From assembly GCA_002293525.1 (NCBI GenBank), contig DBDJ01000026.1, forward strand, positions 17,707-81,706: a DNA stretch of 64,000 bases. Reading direction: 5' to 3'. The notes below the pieces were generated by a model that was given only the letters and a program-made list of their open reading frames with translations, made no database searches and had not been told where the DNA came from. Shown here piece after piece: positions 1-8,556 of this stretch. Position numbers and translations under genes: made by a program. Source of the stretch: Lachnospiraceae bacterium UBA935. GTDB taxonomy: Bacteria; Bacillota; Clostridia; Lachnospirales; Lachnospiraceae. Within the stretch, counting starts at the first letter, position 1, and each line of letters starts with the position of its first letter.

Positions 1-503
1 ACGTCGCCGACTTTATAAAGATGCCCGGAATATTCACCCGACCGGTTCATGCAGTAGGTGATCAGGCCGATGTCGGTCAGGCCGTCCCGGTTCATGTCCA
101 GAAAGGAAACAGCAGCGATTCTTTGGTTATACTGCAGCAATTCACCTGGATTGCGGTTATTGGTTTCGAGCTGGTCGGTTTTAAAGATAATGTTGCCGTC
201 CTGATCGGCAAAAAATAAAGCCAGTCGCATGTATCGGTAGTCAAAAGCCGGAATAAAAGAGGCTTCGCCGTAGGTTAAGATCTGGATGGGAAATATCTGT
301 TCTTCAACGACCCGGAAACCGGCGGCATCAATATCTTCTATCGTTTGGATGCCTTCAAAACGCTGACGGTATTCTTGGTATTCCTGGACAAAATCGGTAT
401 CGGAAGAAGCGGATACTTGATAGTACGAGATCGGGCTGCTAAAGGTGAAGAGCAGCGAGAGAGTGGTTATGAAAGAAAGAATGGGGCGGTTTTTTCTTTT
501 CAC
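1..503 (-). CDS. Secreted protein, N-terminal part (gene runs off the window edge)
   Basis: An open reading frame on the minus strand begins at GTG (501-503) behind a weak AAAGGG ribosome site and stays open to base 1, so about 167 N-terminal residues are present and the C-terminus is missing. The product starts with a basic stretch (KRKNRP) and a hydrophobic segment of about 18 residues, typical of a signal peptide ending near residue 25. Later it contains a segment FLDMNRDGLTDIGLIT, which resembles the Asp-rich calcium-binding loops of FG-GAP/VCBS or EF-hand-like repeats in extracellular proteins. An exported, possibly cell-surface protein is likely. The function is unknown. The plus-strand frames over the same bases have no ribosome sites and are shadows. 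Confidence 0.6.
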   Translation of the reverse strand, partial: MKRKNRPILSFITTLSLLFTFSSPISYYQVSASSDTDFVQEYQEYRQRFEGIQTIEDIDAAGFRVVEEQIFPIQILTYGEASFIPAFDYRYMRLALFFADQDGNIIFKTDQLETNNRNPGELLQYNQRIAAVSFLDMNRDGLTDIGLITYCMNRSGEYSGHLYKVGD

Positions 504-681
504 AGGAGATACCCTTTCTGTAACCGGCGGTTAATGGCGAGTACCGGTTAATTCGACTATAACAAATCGGGGGGTATTTTTCAAGGAAAGAATGGATGAA
601 CTGGCATATTTGGACTTAGCATATATTAGATTGGATAAGCCCGGCATATATGAAAGAGGCATATTTTGCCATGTAATATGC

Positions 682-1749
682 TTACGATATTTTGCCAAAC
701 AGCTCATCTATCACCGCATCCACGGTAGTAATACGGTCGGACTTATAAGCATAGGCACCGCAAAACAGCAGTGCTTCTGTAACGTCGCCGTTTGCCGCCG
801 CAATCAGCCGTTCCGTAATACAATAAGGAATAGCGGCAGGCTGACAATTTTTCAGGCATTGGCGGCAACGGCCCGGCGGAAATGTCTGTCCGTCCCGTAC
901 CCTTTCCATAAAGCTGTTTACGATGGCCCGGCCCGGCATACCGACCGGACTCTTGACGATGGCGATATCTGATGCTTTCGCTTGGATAAGTGCCTGTTTA
1001 TAGGCTGGATCCGCATCGCATTCGGCGGTTGCGATAAAGGCGGTGCCGATCTGCACCCCCGAAGCGCCCAGTGCGAAGGCCTCCTGGACTTGCTCCCGGC
1101 TGTTGATGCCTCCGGCCAGAATCACCGGTATCCGGCAGTCAAACTGCTTTTCATAACGGCCGACCAGCTGAATGATCTTGCTGATTTCCAGGGCGTATGT
1201 AGTTTTGTCATATAAGTCTAGCTGCTCGTTTGTAAAGCCCAGATGCCCGCCGGCCAAAGGACCCTCGATCACAATAAAGTCAGCTGTCCGCTGATATTTA
1301 CGATCCCAGTATTTTAAGATTGTCGAAGCCGACCTTTCCGTTGATACGATCGGCGCGATGTAGGTCCGGCTATCCTTAGTATAGGCGGGAAGATCGACCG
1401 GCAGTCCGGAACCCGAGACAATCACATCCGCACCGGCATCAACCGCCGCCCGTACATAGTCTTCATAATATTTCAGTGCCACCATAATATTAAAGCCAAT
1501 GATGCCGGCGGCGGCAATGCTCCGCGCTTTAGCGAGCTCCTTGCCGATGGCCCGGATATTGGCTGCTTTGGTATCGGTGTCAAAATCGGCTTCCCGGAAG
1601 CCGATCTGAGCGGAAGAAATGAGACCGATGCCGCCGGCCTTTGCCACGGCGCCGGCCAGACCGCCCAAACTGATACCGACCCCCATGCCGCCTTGGACAA
1701 GCGGTATTTTAGCAACTAAGTCCCCTATTTTAAGCTCATTATATTTCAC
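682..1749 (-). CDS. NAD(P)H-dependent flavin oxidoreductase, nitronate monooxygenase family
   Basis: The 355-residue product is a TIM-barrel FMN enzyme of the nitronate monooxygenase / 2-nitropropane dioxygenase family. Visible marks are the N-terminal VQGGMGVGISLGGLAGAV motif, the AGGHLGF motif with the likely catalytic His169, and the phosphate-binding region LAGGI (211-215) plus GASGVQIGTAF. The C-terminus has clustered cysteines (295, 298, 302, 310, 330) seen in clostridial members. The gene starts at GTG 1749 and overlaps the fabZ stop by four bases (GTGA), so it is probably translated by coupling. FabK, the flavin-dependent enoyl-ACP reductase, is a distant relative, and the fabZ neighbour makes a lipid role thinkable, but the sequence follows the nitronate monooxygenase pattern. 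The family is clear; the substrate is uncertain. Confidence 0.85.
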   Translation of the reverse strand: MKYNELKIGDLVAKIPLVQGGMGVGISLGGLAGAVAKAGGIGLISSAQIGFREADFDTDTKAANIRAIGKELAKARSIAAAGIIGFNIMVALKYYEDYVRAAVDAGADVIVSGSGLPVDLPAYTKDSRTYIAPIVSTERSASTILKYWDRKYQRTADFIVIEGPLAGGHLGFTNEQLDLYDKTTYALEISKIIQLVGRYEKQFDCRIPVILAGGINSREQVQEAFALGASGVQIGTAFIATAECDADPAYKQALIQAKASDIAIVKSPVGMPGRAIVNSFMERVRDGQTFPPGRCRQCLKNCQPAAIPYCITERLIAAANGDVTEALLFCGAYAYKSDRITTVDAVIDELFGKIS

Positions 1750-2195
1750 TGGCTTGCCGCCTTTCCTTCTCCGACTACAAAAATCATTTCCGCCTGTACG
1801 ACGACCTTGCCGTCCACGGTTGCCAAGGCCTGGCCGACGCCGATCGGTCCCTTTTCCCGGGTCACCCGGACTTCCAGCTTGACTTTGTCCCCGGGTACGA
1901 CTTTCCCTTTAAAACGGCATTTTTGCACGCCGCCGAAATAAGCGGTTTTGCCGCTGTTCTCGGGTTTGCTCAGTATGATCACCGCGCCTACCTGAGCCAG
2001 TGCTTCCAGCGTCAGAACCCCCGGCATAACCGGTTCATCGGGGAAATGCCCCGGAAAGAAATCTTCGCGGTAAGTAACACATTTGTAGCCTACGGCAAAC
2101 TCTCCCGGCTCGTAGTCTTCAATATAATCTACTAATAAAAAAGGATGGCGGTGCGGGATGATCTTTTGGATTTCATTAGTGTTTAAATGGTTCAT
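1746..2195 (-). CDS. fabZ: 3-hydroxyacyl-[acyl-carrier-protein] dehydratase FabZ
   Basis: FabZ dehydrates beta-hydroxyacyl-ACP to trans-2-enoyl-ACP in type II fatty acid synthesis (cytoplasm, hot-dog fold). The 149-residue protein has normal length. It shows the signature IIPHRHPFLLVDYI with catalytic His15, the FFPGHFPDEPVMPGV loop, and catalytic Glu64 in LTLEALAQ. It is followed with a four-base overlap by the flavin oxidoreductase. No other fab genes are in view, so this is a satellite copy or a detached two-gene operon rather than the main fab cluster. The start codon is ATG, with an upstream AGGACCACTGCC region giving only a modest ribosome site. Confidence 0.93.
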   Translation of the reverse strand: MNHLNTNEIQKIIPHRHPFLLVDYIEDYEPGEFAVGYKCVTYREDFFPGHFPDEPVMPGVLTLEALAQVGAVIILSKPENSGKTAYFGGVQKCRFKGKVVPGDKVKLEVRVTREKGPIGVGQALATVDGKVVVQAEMIFVVGEGKAASQ

Positions 2196-2350
2196 GGCAG
2201 TGGTCCTCTGTTCTGATTATTTGGATTGGCTATTTAATTAGCTATAGCGGGTCATTATATGCTTTGTTAATAAAATTAAATATTTTGACATTAAAAGTAT
2301 AAGCATAAAAAATGTGCTTGTCAACAAATTTTATTACTGAATTAATTTTC

Positions 2351-2379
2351 GCGAAAACAGCTTACAGCGAAAATAATTC
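2351..2379 (+). repeat. Dispersed repeat core, copy A
   Basis: A 29-base segment beginning GCGAAAACAGCTTACAG is found again at 62942-62970 on the same strand and, inverted, at 43284-43312. Here only the core is present; the other two copies continue for another 75 bases. It lies between the fabZ promoter region and the 3' end of the deacetylase gene. Confidence 0.7.
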
Positions 2380-2433
2380 TCCATACCACACCCTTCTCGG
2401 GTCATAAGAACTGTCTGCGGTTAGGAAGCGGCT

Positions 2434-3312
2434 TTAAATCACCAGCATCGGAAGTTCCTTAGTTTCACCAGAGGTAACCATGATACTGATATCAGAAAAT
2501 GAACTGCCCAGCCATATAGCAAGGGCTGATGGGTTATATACATACCGGCTGTCAGCCGAGAAAACCAGGCGGCGGTAAGCCGTAAGATACTGAGCGATTT
2601 CGCCGTTTGTGGCATACCAGATATTTTCCTTATGCGCGACTTGACTGATAAAGGCTTCTATATGATCCCAGTTATCATTCTGTTCAAATTCATAGCTATG
2701 ACCCCAGAGGTAAAACAGCCGAGCCGGACCATCCGGAGAAAATAGTAAGTCATCGTTGAGGAACTGTTCCGCCAGCTGGAAGAGATTCTCGTCGTCATGG
2801 TGACAGGTGGGATGCCATCTGAGCAAATCATCCGGCAGCCGAAAATTTCCGGTTGAAGCAATCGTTCGTGCATAAGCCAGTCCGCATTGTCGTGCTGCTT
2901 CAACGATCGCTGCTTCGTCCGCTCCGAAGGCATAGGCATAGCCGGTCATTGGATTTCCGGTGAGTCGCTCCACTTCCCGGCGGCTGGTCAGGATCTCTTC
3001 CATGCAGCGGGCCGGATCCATCCCCCATAGCGCCATATGATATTGGCCGTGGGCGGCCATTTCATGGCCTTGATAAAGTGGCTTGAGCTGCTGCGCCGAC
3101 AGTTTATCGTGAGGCACTGTTTTTTTGCCGGCGGAAACAGTGCCCTTCTCGCCCCAAAGCCCCGGATTGAGATTAAAAGTTGCCTTTATGCCATAACGGT
3201 TCAGGATTTCTAACAGCCGGATATCCTGAGTGACACCATCGTCATAACTCAAGGTCAGTGTTCTTTTTTTTCCCTCCGGCCAAAGTAGCCGGTCATATAT
3301 GTGTCTGCTCAT
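2434..3312 (-). CDS. Polysaccharide deacetylase family protein (NodB-like, CE4)
   Basis: The 292-residue protein carries the NodB-homology pattern: TLSYDDGVTQD with the catalytic base and metal aspartates at 24-25, a second-strand KATFNLN segment, and the HEMAAHGQYHM metal-histidine motif. The family removes N- or O-acetyl groups from peptidoglycan, chitooligosaccharides or xylan with a divalent metal. There is no signal peptide, so it acts in the cytoplasm or on small imported substrates. This suits the deacylation theme of the neighbourhood. The start at ATG 3312 has a GGGAAATTAA ribosome site. It lies 50 bases downstream of the MFS gene on the same strand and may be co-transcribed with it. 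Substrate unknown. Confidence 0.82.
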   Translation of the reverse strand: MSRHIYDRLLWPEGKKRTLTLSYDDGVTQDIRLLEILNRYGIKATFNLNPGLWGEKGTVSAGKKTVPHDKLSAQQLKPLYQGHEMAAHGQYHMALWGMDPARCMEEILTSRREVERLTGNPMTGYAYAFGADEAAIVEAARQCGLAYARTIASTGNFRLPDDLLRWHPTCHHDDENLFQLAEQFLNDDLLFSPDGPARLFYLWGHSYEFEQNDNWDHIEAFISQVAHKENIWYATNGEIAQYLTAYRRLVFSADSRYVYNPSALAIWLGSSFSDISIMVTSGETKELPMLVI

Positions 3313-3362
3313 TTAATTTCCCTATACTTTTATTATTTTGTCCATCAATTACCATATTGTGA

Positions 3363-4565
3363 CTATGCCTCATCGCTTTCGTTCTTTAGGCGGGATGATA
3401 CCAAAAAATACACCAGTGCACCCAGCATCAACAACCCACAAATATCAAATACGACCCGATATCCGGCGATGCTGGCAAGCTGACCGATAATCACTCCGCC
3501 TAGCATCGGTCCGATGCCTTGGCCGACATCGCCGCCCAGATAATAGGTGCTGGTGGCAACCCCGGTTTTTTCCCGGCCGACCCGATTGATACAGCCGGCC
3601 TGAAGGGACGGCTGTGCCGCGCCCTGACCCAAGGAACGCAGGGCACCGGTCAGCAGGATGAGCGGCAAGGTGGCGCTGCGTCCGAGAATAAACAGAGAGC
3701 TGGCCGTCACCAGCAGTCCCGGCAGGACTGTAAAGTGCAGTCCTTTCTTGTCCATCAGCTTCCCGGAAAAGGGCCGCACCACAAATAACACCGCTGCGCA
3801 CACGGTAAAGTAAACACTGACCCCGGCAATGCCGCGGTTTTCCGCATATAATACCAGATAGGCGGCAATGATTCCGTTCGTAAAGGAAAAGGTGCTGGCC
3901 ACAAAGGTATAGGGCAAAGCCTTAACAGCAATCACGTCACTCCAGGACAGCCGCTTTTTAGTTGCCTTATCGCCGGCCATATTATCTGGCGTGCGAGCTT
4001 GCTCGCTTTGCTCATGAAAGGCGAACAACAAGAAAAAGGCCACTGCCGTTAAGACCGCTGCGGAAAAAAAGGTCGCAGACATGCCGATCTGTTCGGTTAT
4101 CATCAAGCCGATTCCCGGAGCAACCGCTGAGGACACTACCATACCCATGCCCTGATAGCCGATGCCTTCGCCCAGCCGCCCGGGCGGAATATAGCGAGTT
4201 GCCAGTGCGATCTGAGCCGTTCCGCCGATGGCAAAACCGATGCCATGCAGAATACGGAAGAAAATGATCAGCGGGATATTGGTGGTCAATATAAAGCCGA
4301 CCAAGCCGACGGTCATAAATACGTTACTTAATTTTAACAAGCGGACGTTATTCAGCCGATCCGCCATGATTCCACAGAATGGTCGGCAGACCAGGGAGGT
4401 CAGCGAAAACAGGCCGACAATAAAACCGGCCAGAGTAATATCGGTACCAAAGCTGACCAGATATTTTGACAGAACCGTCGCAATCATATAAAAAGAAAAG
4501 GCGTTGAAGGTATTGATGATAAGTATAAAAATATATGGCCGGTTCCAAAGTTTTGTTTGTTCCAT
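3363..4565 (-). CDS. MFS transporter
   Basis: A 400-residue integral membrane protein with about twelve hydrophobic segments and the loop 2-3 signature GIMADRLNNVRLLKL of the major facilitator superfamily (normally GxxxDRxGRR). A related motif, GKLMDKKG, lies at the corresponding place in the second half. It resembles drug or sugar-efflux type MFS members that run on proton antiport. The start at ATG 4565 has an AGGGGGAACACT ribosome site. It is followed by the deacetylase gene on the same strand. The transported compound cannot be read from sequence; export of an antibiotic or of a sugar derivative are both possible. Confidence 0.85.
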   Translation of the reverse strand: MEQTKLWNRPYIFILIINTFNAFSFYMIATVLSKYLVSFGTDITLAGFIVGLFSLTSLVCRPFCGIMADRLNNVRLLKLSNVFMTVGLVGFILTTNIPLIIFFRILHGIGFAIGGTAQIALATRYIPPGRLGEGIGYQGMGMVVSSAVAPGIGLMITEQIGMSATFFSAAVLTAVAFFLLFAFHEQSEQARTPDNMAGDKATKKRLSWSDVIAVKALPYTFVASTFSFTNGIIAAYLVLYAENRGIAGVSVYFTVCAAVLFVVRPFSGKLMDKKGLHFTVLPGLLVTASSLFILGRSATLPLILLTGALRSLGQGAAQPSLQAGCINRVGREKTGVATSTYYLGGDVGQGIGPMLGGVIIGQLASIAGYRVVFDICGLLMLGALVYFLVSSRLKNESDEA

Positions 4566-4676
4566 AGTGTTCCCCCTGTCCGCTACGCGGGCTATTGTCA
4601 GTAATTTATAATTTTATTCATTTTTATTTATTTTAAATTCATTAACAACGATTATTTCGGTTTCATATAAAAAGCT

Positions 4677-4705
4677 ACCGATATGCTGACAATACCGGCA
4701 TATCG
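4677..4705. repeat. Inverted repeat downstream of the binding-protein gene
   Basis: CCGATATGC and GCATATCGG form a nine-base-pair stem around an 11-base loop. It sits between the MFS promoter region and the 3' end of the solute-binding-protein gene. It could act as an mRNA 3' stabiliser or weak terminator for the minus-strand binding-protein transcript, although no clear T-tract follows. Confidence 0.45.
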
Positions 4706-4713
4706 GCGGCTTC

Positions 4714-4747
4714 CGGCGCGGGAAACGCTGCATCAGCGTTTCCCTAA
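4714..4747. repeat. Dispersed 25-bp palindrome, copy 1
   Basis: The arms GGGAAACGCTG (4720-4730) and CAGCGTTTCCC (4734-4744) enclose CAT. The 37 bases around it match, inverted, the copy at 11043-11079, including the flank TCCGGCGC. It lies after the stop codon of the minus-strand binding-protein gene. Confidence 0.8.
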
Positions 4748-4797
4748 TACAGAGGCCATATATTGCAAGTGCCTTATAATCCTTATAATACAGAAGT

Positions 4798-6369
4798 CTA
4801 CTTAGCGGCCAGCCATTCGTCTAACTGCCTCTGTTTCTCAGCAATAATGGTATCTACGCCGGCATCTTTCAGTGCCTGCTGGAAGACAGGCAGCGTTTCG
4901 TCGATATCGCTTTCCGCGTACATCAGAGGCATATAGTACTGGGCAACCACGTTGGCGCAGGCGGTCATCTCATTAGCCACTGCCGTAGAATCAAATTGGA
5001 AGCCTAAGGCCAGCGATTTATTGGCGACACGGTTCTTTTCTTTCATTTGATCATAGATATCTGGCTGTTCATGGCTCCAGGTCTCACATAACATGACATT
5101 CGGCCATACGGCCATGCTGGCGGCAGGCCAGTTCACGTCGGCCATGCCTTTTCCTTCCGGATATTCCATCTGGCCGTTTTCATTGATAACATATTCTAAA
5201 CCTTCAATGCCGTTGGCGACTAACTGCGCCGCAACCGGATCGGAATACAGTACGCCGAGAACTCTCATGGCAGCCGCAGGGTCTTCACAGAAGGAGCTGA
5301 TATGCCACATATAGGTGGTGACGTCGCCGCTTGTTGCCAACGGTTCGGTAACGGCAGCTCCTACCACGTCCAACTGATTCTGGGCACCTGACGAGGCGAT
5401 GCCGACTTGGGCATCCCAGCTGTAACCAGGGGTTCCGTCAACGATGCCCGCCTGCAGATTAAGAAGTGTCGGGCTGGAATTGCTTAACGGGTCAGGGCTG
5501 ATCAGGTCATTTTCTTTCCAGATCTTCACATTATCCAAGAAATTAAGGAAGTAATCCGATTCATAATAATTCTCTACTGTCGTGCTTTCGGTCGGATTGG
5601 TCAGTACGCCTAAGAAGTTGGTATCCCCGAAATAGTCGATATCTTTGGGGATCCAGTAGGTCTCGGTAGAACCGGGGATAAAATACTTGTCCGGGCTGGT
5701 CTGCTTCATCGCCAACATGGCTTCAGTCATCGAATCCAGATCATTTACCTGGCTCCAGTCGATACCGGCTGCTTCGGAAGTGGAGCGCTGAACCATGTAG
5801 AGATTCTCGCTGCACCATGCATAAACGGAAGGGGTGCCGTATAAGTTCTGGCCGACCCGGGCACAGTTCAGATATTCTTCAAAACCTTCGAACTGAGCCA
5901 GGACATCCTGTCCGTCCGATTCCAAGAGATCGTCCAGCGGTATAATCTGTCCGTTTGCGACCAGGTTGCTGATTGAGGTATACCAGAAAGAGGTAAATAA
6001 ATCCAAGGCATCATCGCCGCCGGTCAACATCAGGTTGGTCTGGGTAACTAGATTACCAAACTCAATACCGACCAGATCTACTTCTGCGCCGGCCTTTTCC
6101 CGCATGATAACGTTTAGCTTTTCTTCGATTTCCGCTTCGTCGCTGCTACCGAATACAATATGGTAGTTCATTCGGATGACCGGATACTCGCCCGATGATC
6201 CGGAATTATCCGCTGCGGTTCCTTCCGATGCGTCGGCATCCGACGAAGTCTGACCGTTTTCATTGGTGTCGGCAGCGCCGCCGGTATTGCCGCAGCCGGC
6301 CAGCAGACTGATGACCATACAGATCCCCAACAGCAAGGCAACGGTTTTCTGATAAAACTTTGCTTTCAT
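4798..6369 (-). CDS. Extracellular sugar-binding lipoprotein of an ABC importer (LplA-like)
   Basis: The 523-residue substrate-binding lipoprotein starts at ATG 6369, directly behind the ribosome site AGGAGGACAATT. A longer frame from 6441 lacks such a site. A signal peptide ends in the lipobox LLAGC, giving lipidated Cys26, followed by a Gly/Ser/Asp-rich linker to about residue 60. The remainder is a large family-1 type binding protein of the LplA/YtcQ kind, which captures oligosaccharides at the membrane outer face for the two permeases encoded divergently at 6607-8431. The C-terminus (KQRQLDEWLAAK) matches the second binding protein at 22712. Ligand unknown; the GH13 and esterases downstream suggest a sucrose-like or acylated oligosaccharide. 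Confidence 0.9.
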   Translation of the reverse strand: MKAKFYQKTVALLLGICMVISLLAGCGNTGGAADTNENGQTSSDADASEGTAADNSGSSGEYPVIRMNYHIVFGSSDEAEIEEKLNVIMREKAGAEVDLVGIEFGNLVTQTNLMLTGGDDALDLFTSFWYTSISNLVANGQIIPLDDLLESDGQDVLAQFEGFEEYLNCARVGQNLYGTPSVYAWCSENLYMVQRSTSEAAGIDWSQVNDLDSMTEAMLAMKQTSPDKYFIPGSTETYWIPKDIDYFGDTNFLGVLTNPTESTTVENYYESDYFLNFLDNVKIWKENDLISPDPLSNSSPTLLNLQAGIVDGTPGYSWDAQVGIASSGAQNQLDVVGAAVTEPLATSGDVTTYMWHISSFCEDPAAAMRVLGVLYSDPVAAQLVANGIEGLEYVINENGQMEYPEGKGMADVNWPAASMAVWPNVMLCETWSHEQPDIYDQMKEKNRVANKSLALGFQFDSTAVANEMTACANVVAQYYMPLMYAESDIDETLPVFQQALKDAGVDTIIAEKQRQLDEWLAAK

Positions 6370-6507
6370 AATTGTCCTCCTATAGTGAAATTTTATTGGT
6401 TTCTTGTTGACTGACTTAATGGTAACAAAGTCAGAATTCAATATGCTATCATTTTTCTGACATAAATCATTGCTTTTCTGCTACGGTTCACTTACTACAC
6501 TTTTTCA

Positions 6508-6541
6508 CAGAAATCTGATAATAAACAGCAGAAATCCGATA
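6508..6541. promoter_or_regulatory. Direct repeat in the divergent binding-protein/permease control region
   Basis: CAGAAATCTGATA (6508-6520) and CAGAAATCCGATA (6529-6541) are direct repeats spaced 21 bases apart, two helical turns, in the 237-base region between the divergently transcribed binding protein and permease genes. Direct repeats at this spacing are the usual binding layout for AraC-type regulators such as the two response regulators in this window. The assignment to a given regulator is inference. Confidence 0.5.
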
Positions 6542-6606
6542 GCATCGATACTGGTGATAATATATCCTAAATATAGTATGAGCAGATAAGGAGGAAACAT
6601 TTATTT

Positions 6607-7530
6607 ATGAGGAAAAAAAGTGCGGTTCGCAGATTCAGACGCAGTATTCCGTTATATTTAATGCTTTTACCCGGTATTATTTATTTGATCGTCAATAATT
6701 ATATGCCGATGGCAGGACTGGCGCTGGCCTTTAAGAAGGTCAATTATGCACTGGGTCTTTTTCAGAGTCCGTGGGTAGGATTTGATAATTTTGTCTATCT
6801 TTTCCGAGGTAATGAAGCGGTGATCTTTTTCCGTAATACTATTTTGTACAATCTGACCTTTATCTTGCTGGGTAATTTTGCCGGGGTGCTGACGGCGATT
6901 GCGCTGGATGCGGTCAGGTCCAAGTTTTTCCAGCGGACAAGCCAAGTGGTGATCCTGATTCCGTTCCTGCTCTCGACTGTAATCGTCAGCTATATCGCTT
7001 TTGCATTTTTAAGCGGCAACAACGGCTTTATGAATAATACCGTCCTGCCGCTTTTGGGGATTGAGCCGATCAGCTGGTATAACAATCCTAAGTATTGGCC
7101 GTATATCCTGACTATTGTATATCTATGGATGAATTTTGGCTACAGTTCGATTCTTTATTATTCTACTTTGATCGGGGTGGATAAAGCTTATTACGAAGCC
7201 GCTGTCGTTGACGGGGCGGGGATCGGCAAGCAGATTACCGCCATTACCCTGCCGGCGTTGAAGCCGACGATAATCACACTGGTCCTGCTGGCGGTCGGCC
7301 GGGTCTGTTATTCTGATTTTGGACTTTTTTATCAGGTGCCGATGAACAGCGGTATGCTCTATAGTACCACCCAGACGATAGATACGTTTGTCTACCGGGG
7401 GCTGCTGCAGCTTAACGACATCGGCCGTTCGACTGCGGCCGGCTTCATGCAGTCAGTGCTTGGTTTTATCCTGGTGCTGCTCGCCAATATCATTGTCCGT
7501 AAATTAGATAAGGACAGTGCTTTATTTTAG
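6607..7530 (+). CDS. ABC sugar importer permease (LplB-like)
   Basis: A 307-residue inner-membrane permease with about six hydrophobic segments. It carries the EAA-loop motif YYEAAVVDGAGIGKQITAIT (residues about 197-216), which docks the ATPase in sugar ABC importers. The N-terminus (RRFRRSIPLYLMLLPGIIYLI) is typical of LplB/YtcP proteins. The start at ATG 6607 lies behind AAGGAGGAAAC. It pairs with the permease that begins 20 bases after its stop and with the divergent binding protein. No ATP-binding subunit is encoded nearby, as is usual for this family, so a shared MsmK-like ATPase elsewhere in the genome is expected. Confidence 0.93.
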   Translation: MRKKSAVRRFRRSIPLYLMLLPGIIYLIVNNYMPMAGLALAFKKVNYALGLFQSPWVGFDNFVYLFRGNEAVIFFRNTILYNLTFILLGNFAGVLTAIALDAVRSKFFQRTSQVVILIPFLLSTVIVSYIAFAFLSGNNGFMNNTVLPLLGIEPISWYNNPKYWPYILTIVYLWMNFGYSSILYYSTLIGVDKAYYEAAVVDGAGIGKQITAITLPALKPTIITLVLLAVGRVCYSDFGLFYQVPMNSGMLYSTTQTIDTFVYRGLLQLNDIGRSTAAGFMQSVLGFILVLLANIIVRKLDKDSALF

Positions 7531-7549
7531 ACTACGGAGGTGTCCATCG

Positions 7550-8431
7550 ATGATCTATAAAAATAAAATTTTTCGTACTGCCATGACTGTTTTCGTTATT
7601 ATACTGTGCCTGCTCAGCCTGATGCCCTTTGTCCTCCTTTTATCGGGCTCACTGACGGATGAGGCCACCTTGGCTCTCTACGGTTATGATCTGTATCCGC
7701 GGAAGTTCAGCATGGATGCCTATAGCTACTTATGGAACCTGCGGGCGCCGATTATCCGGGCTTATTTCATGAGTTTTGCGATCACTGTCTTCGGAACGGG
7801 TGCCAATGTGGTAATGACTACCCTGTTTGCCTATCCGCTGTCGCGGAAGGATCTGTACGGGCGGCAGGTGATTTCATTTTTTCTGTTTTTTACGATGTTG
7901 TTTAACGGCGGATTTGTCCCGACTTACTTGATTTATACCCGGATATTCAATATCAGTGATACGTTTGCCGCGATGGTAGTGCCTTACTTAATGATGAATG
8001 CTTTCTTTGTCATTATGATGCGGACCTATATCATGTCCAATATTCCCGACGAAGTGATTGAAGCCGCCCGGATCGACGGCAGCAGCGAGTTGCGGATTCT
8101 AACCAGGATCGTCATGCCGATGTCGCGGCCGATCATGGCCACCGTGGCTCTGATGGCGGCCATAGCGTATTGGAACAACTGGACCAACGGCGTTTATTTC
8201 CTTTCGGTCCGCACGGAACTGTACGGCATCCAGAACGTCTTGAATTCGGTGATGGCCAACGTTACCTTTTTGCAGTCCCATTCAAACGCTATGGTAAGCA
8301 CCAGGCAGATGCCCAATGTCAGCATCCGCATGGCGCTGGCGATGATTGCCGTGATTCCGATCTTGGCGGCCTATCCCTTCTTTCAGAAGTATTTTGTCAA
8401 GGGTATCACGGTCGGTTCGGTCAAGGGTTGA
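7550..8431 (+). CDS. ABC sugar importer permease (LplC-like)
   Basis: The 293-residue second permease of importer 1. The start at ATG 7550 is set by the ribosome site ACGGAGGTGTCC; the frame opens at 7517 but that start would lie inside the upstream gene without a site. Six membrane segments and the EAA-loop VIEAARIDGSSELRILTRI are visible, as is the C-terminal FFQKYFVKGITVGSVKG ending that also closes the partner permeases at 28240 and 53677. It forms a heterodimer with the 6607 product. The order permease-permease-GH13 suggests a single operon delivering a disaccharide or small glycoside to the phosphorylase that follows. Confidence 0.93.
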   Translation: MIYKNKIFRTAMTVFVIILCLLSLMPFVLLLSGSLTDEATLALYGYDLYPRKFSMDAYSYLWNLRAPIIRAYFMSFAITVFGTGANVVMTTLFAYPLSRKDLYGRQVISFFLFFTMLFNGGFVPTYLIYTRIFNISDTFAAMVVPYLMMNAFFVIMMRTYIMSNIPDEVIEAARIDGSSELRILTRIVMPMSRPIMATVALMAAIAYWNNWTNGVYFLSVRTELYGIQNVLNSVMANVTFLQSHSNAMVSTRQMPNVSIRMALAMIAVIPILAAYPFFQKYFVKGITVGSVKG

Positions 8432-8556
8432 CGGAAGGGAAGTACGTCCGTTAACATATAGCTAAGATACAAGTAGGAGTGTATCTAAGGAAATAGAGAT
8501 TAATTCGTTTCCTTTTGGACATAGAGTGCGAAATGCAGGAGGGTGATTAGAAAAAT

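Noticed and set aside
6370..6441. N-terminal extension of the importer 1 binding protein
   Set aside because: It would place 24 polar residues before the signal peptide; AGGAGGACAATT fits ATG 6369.
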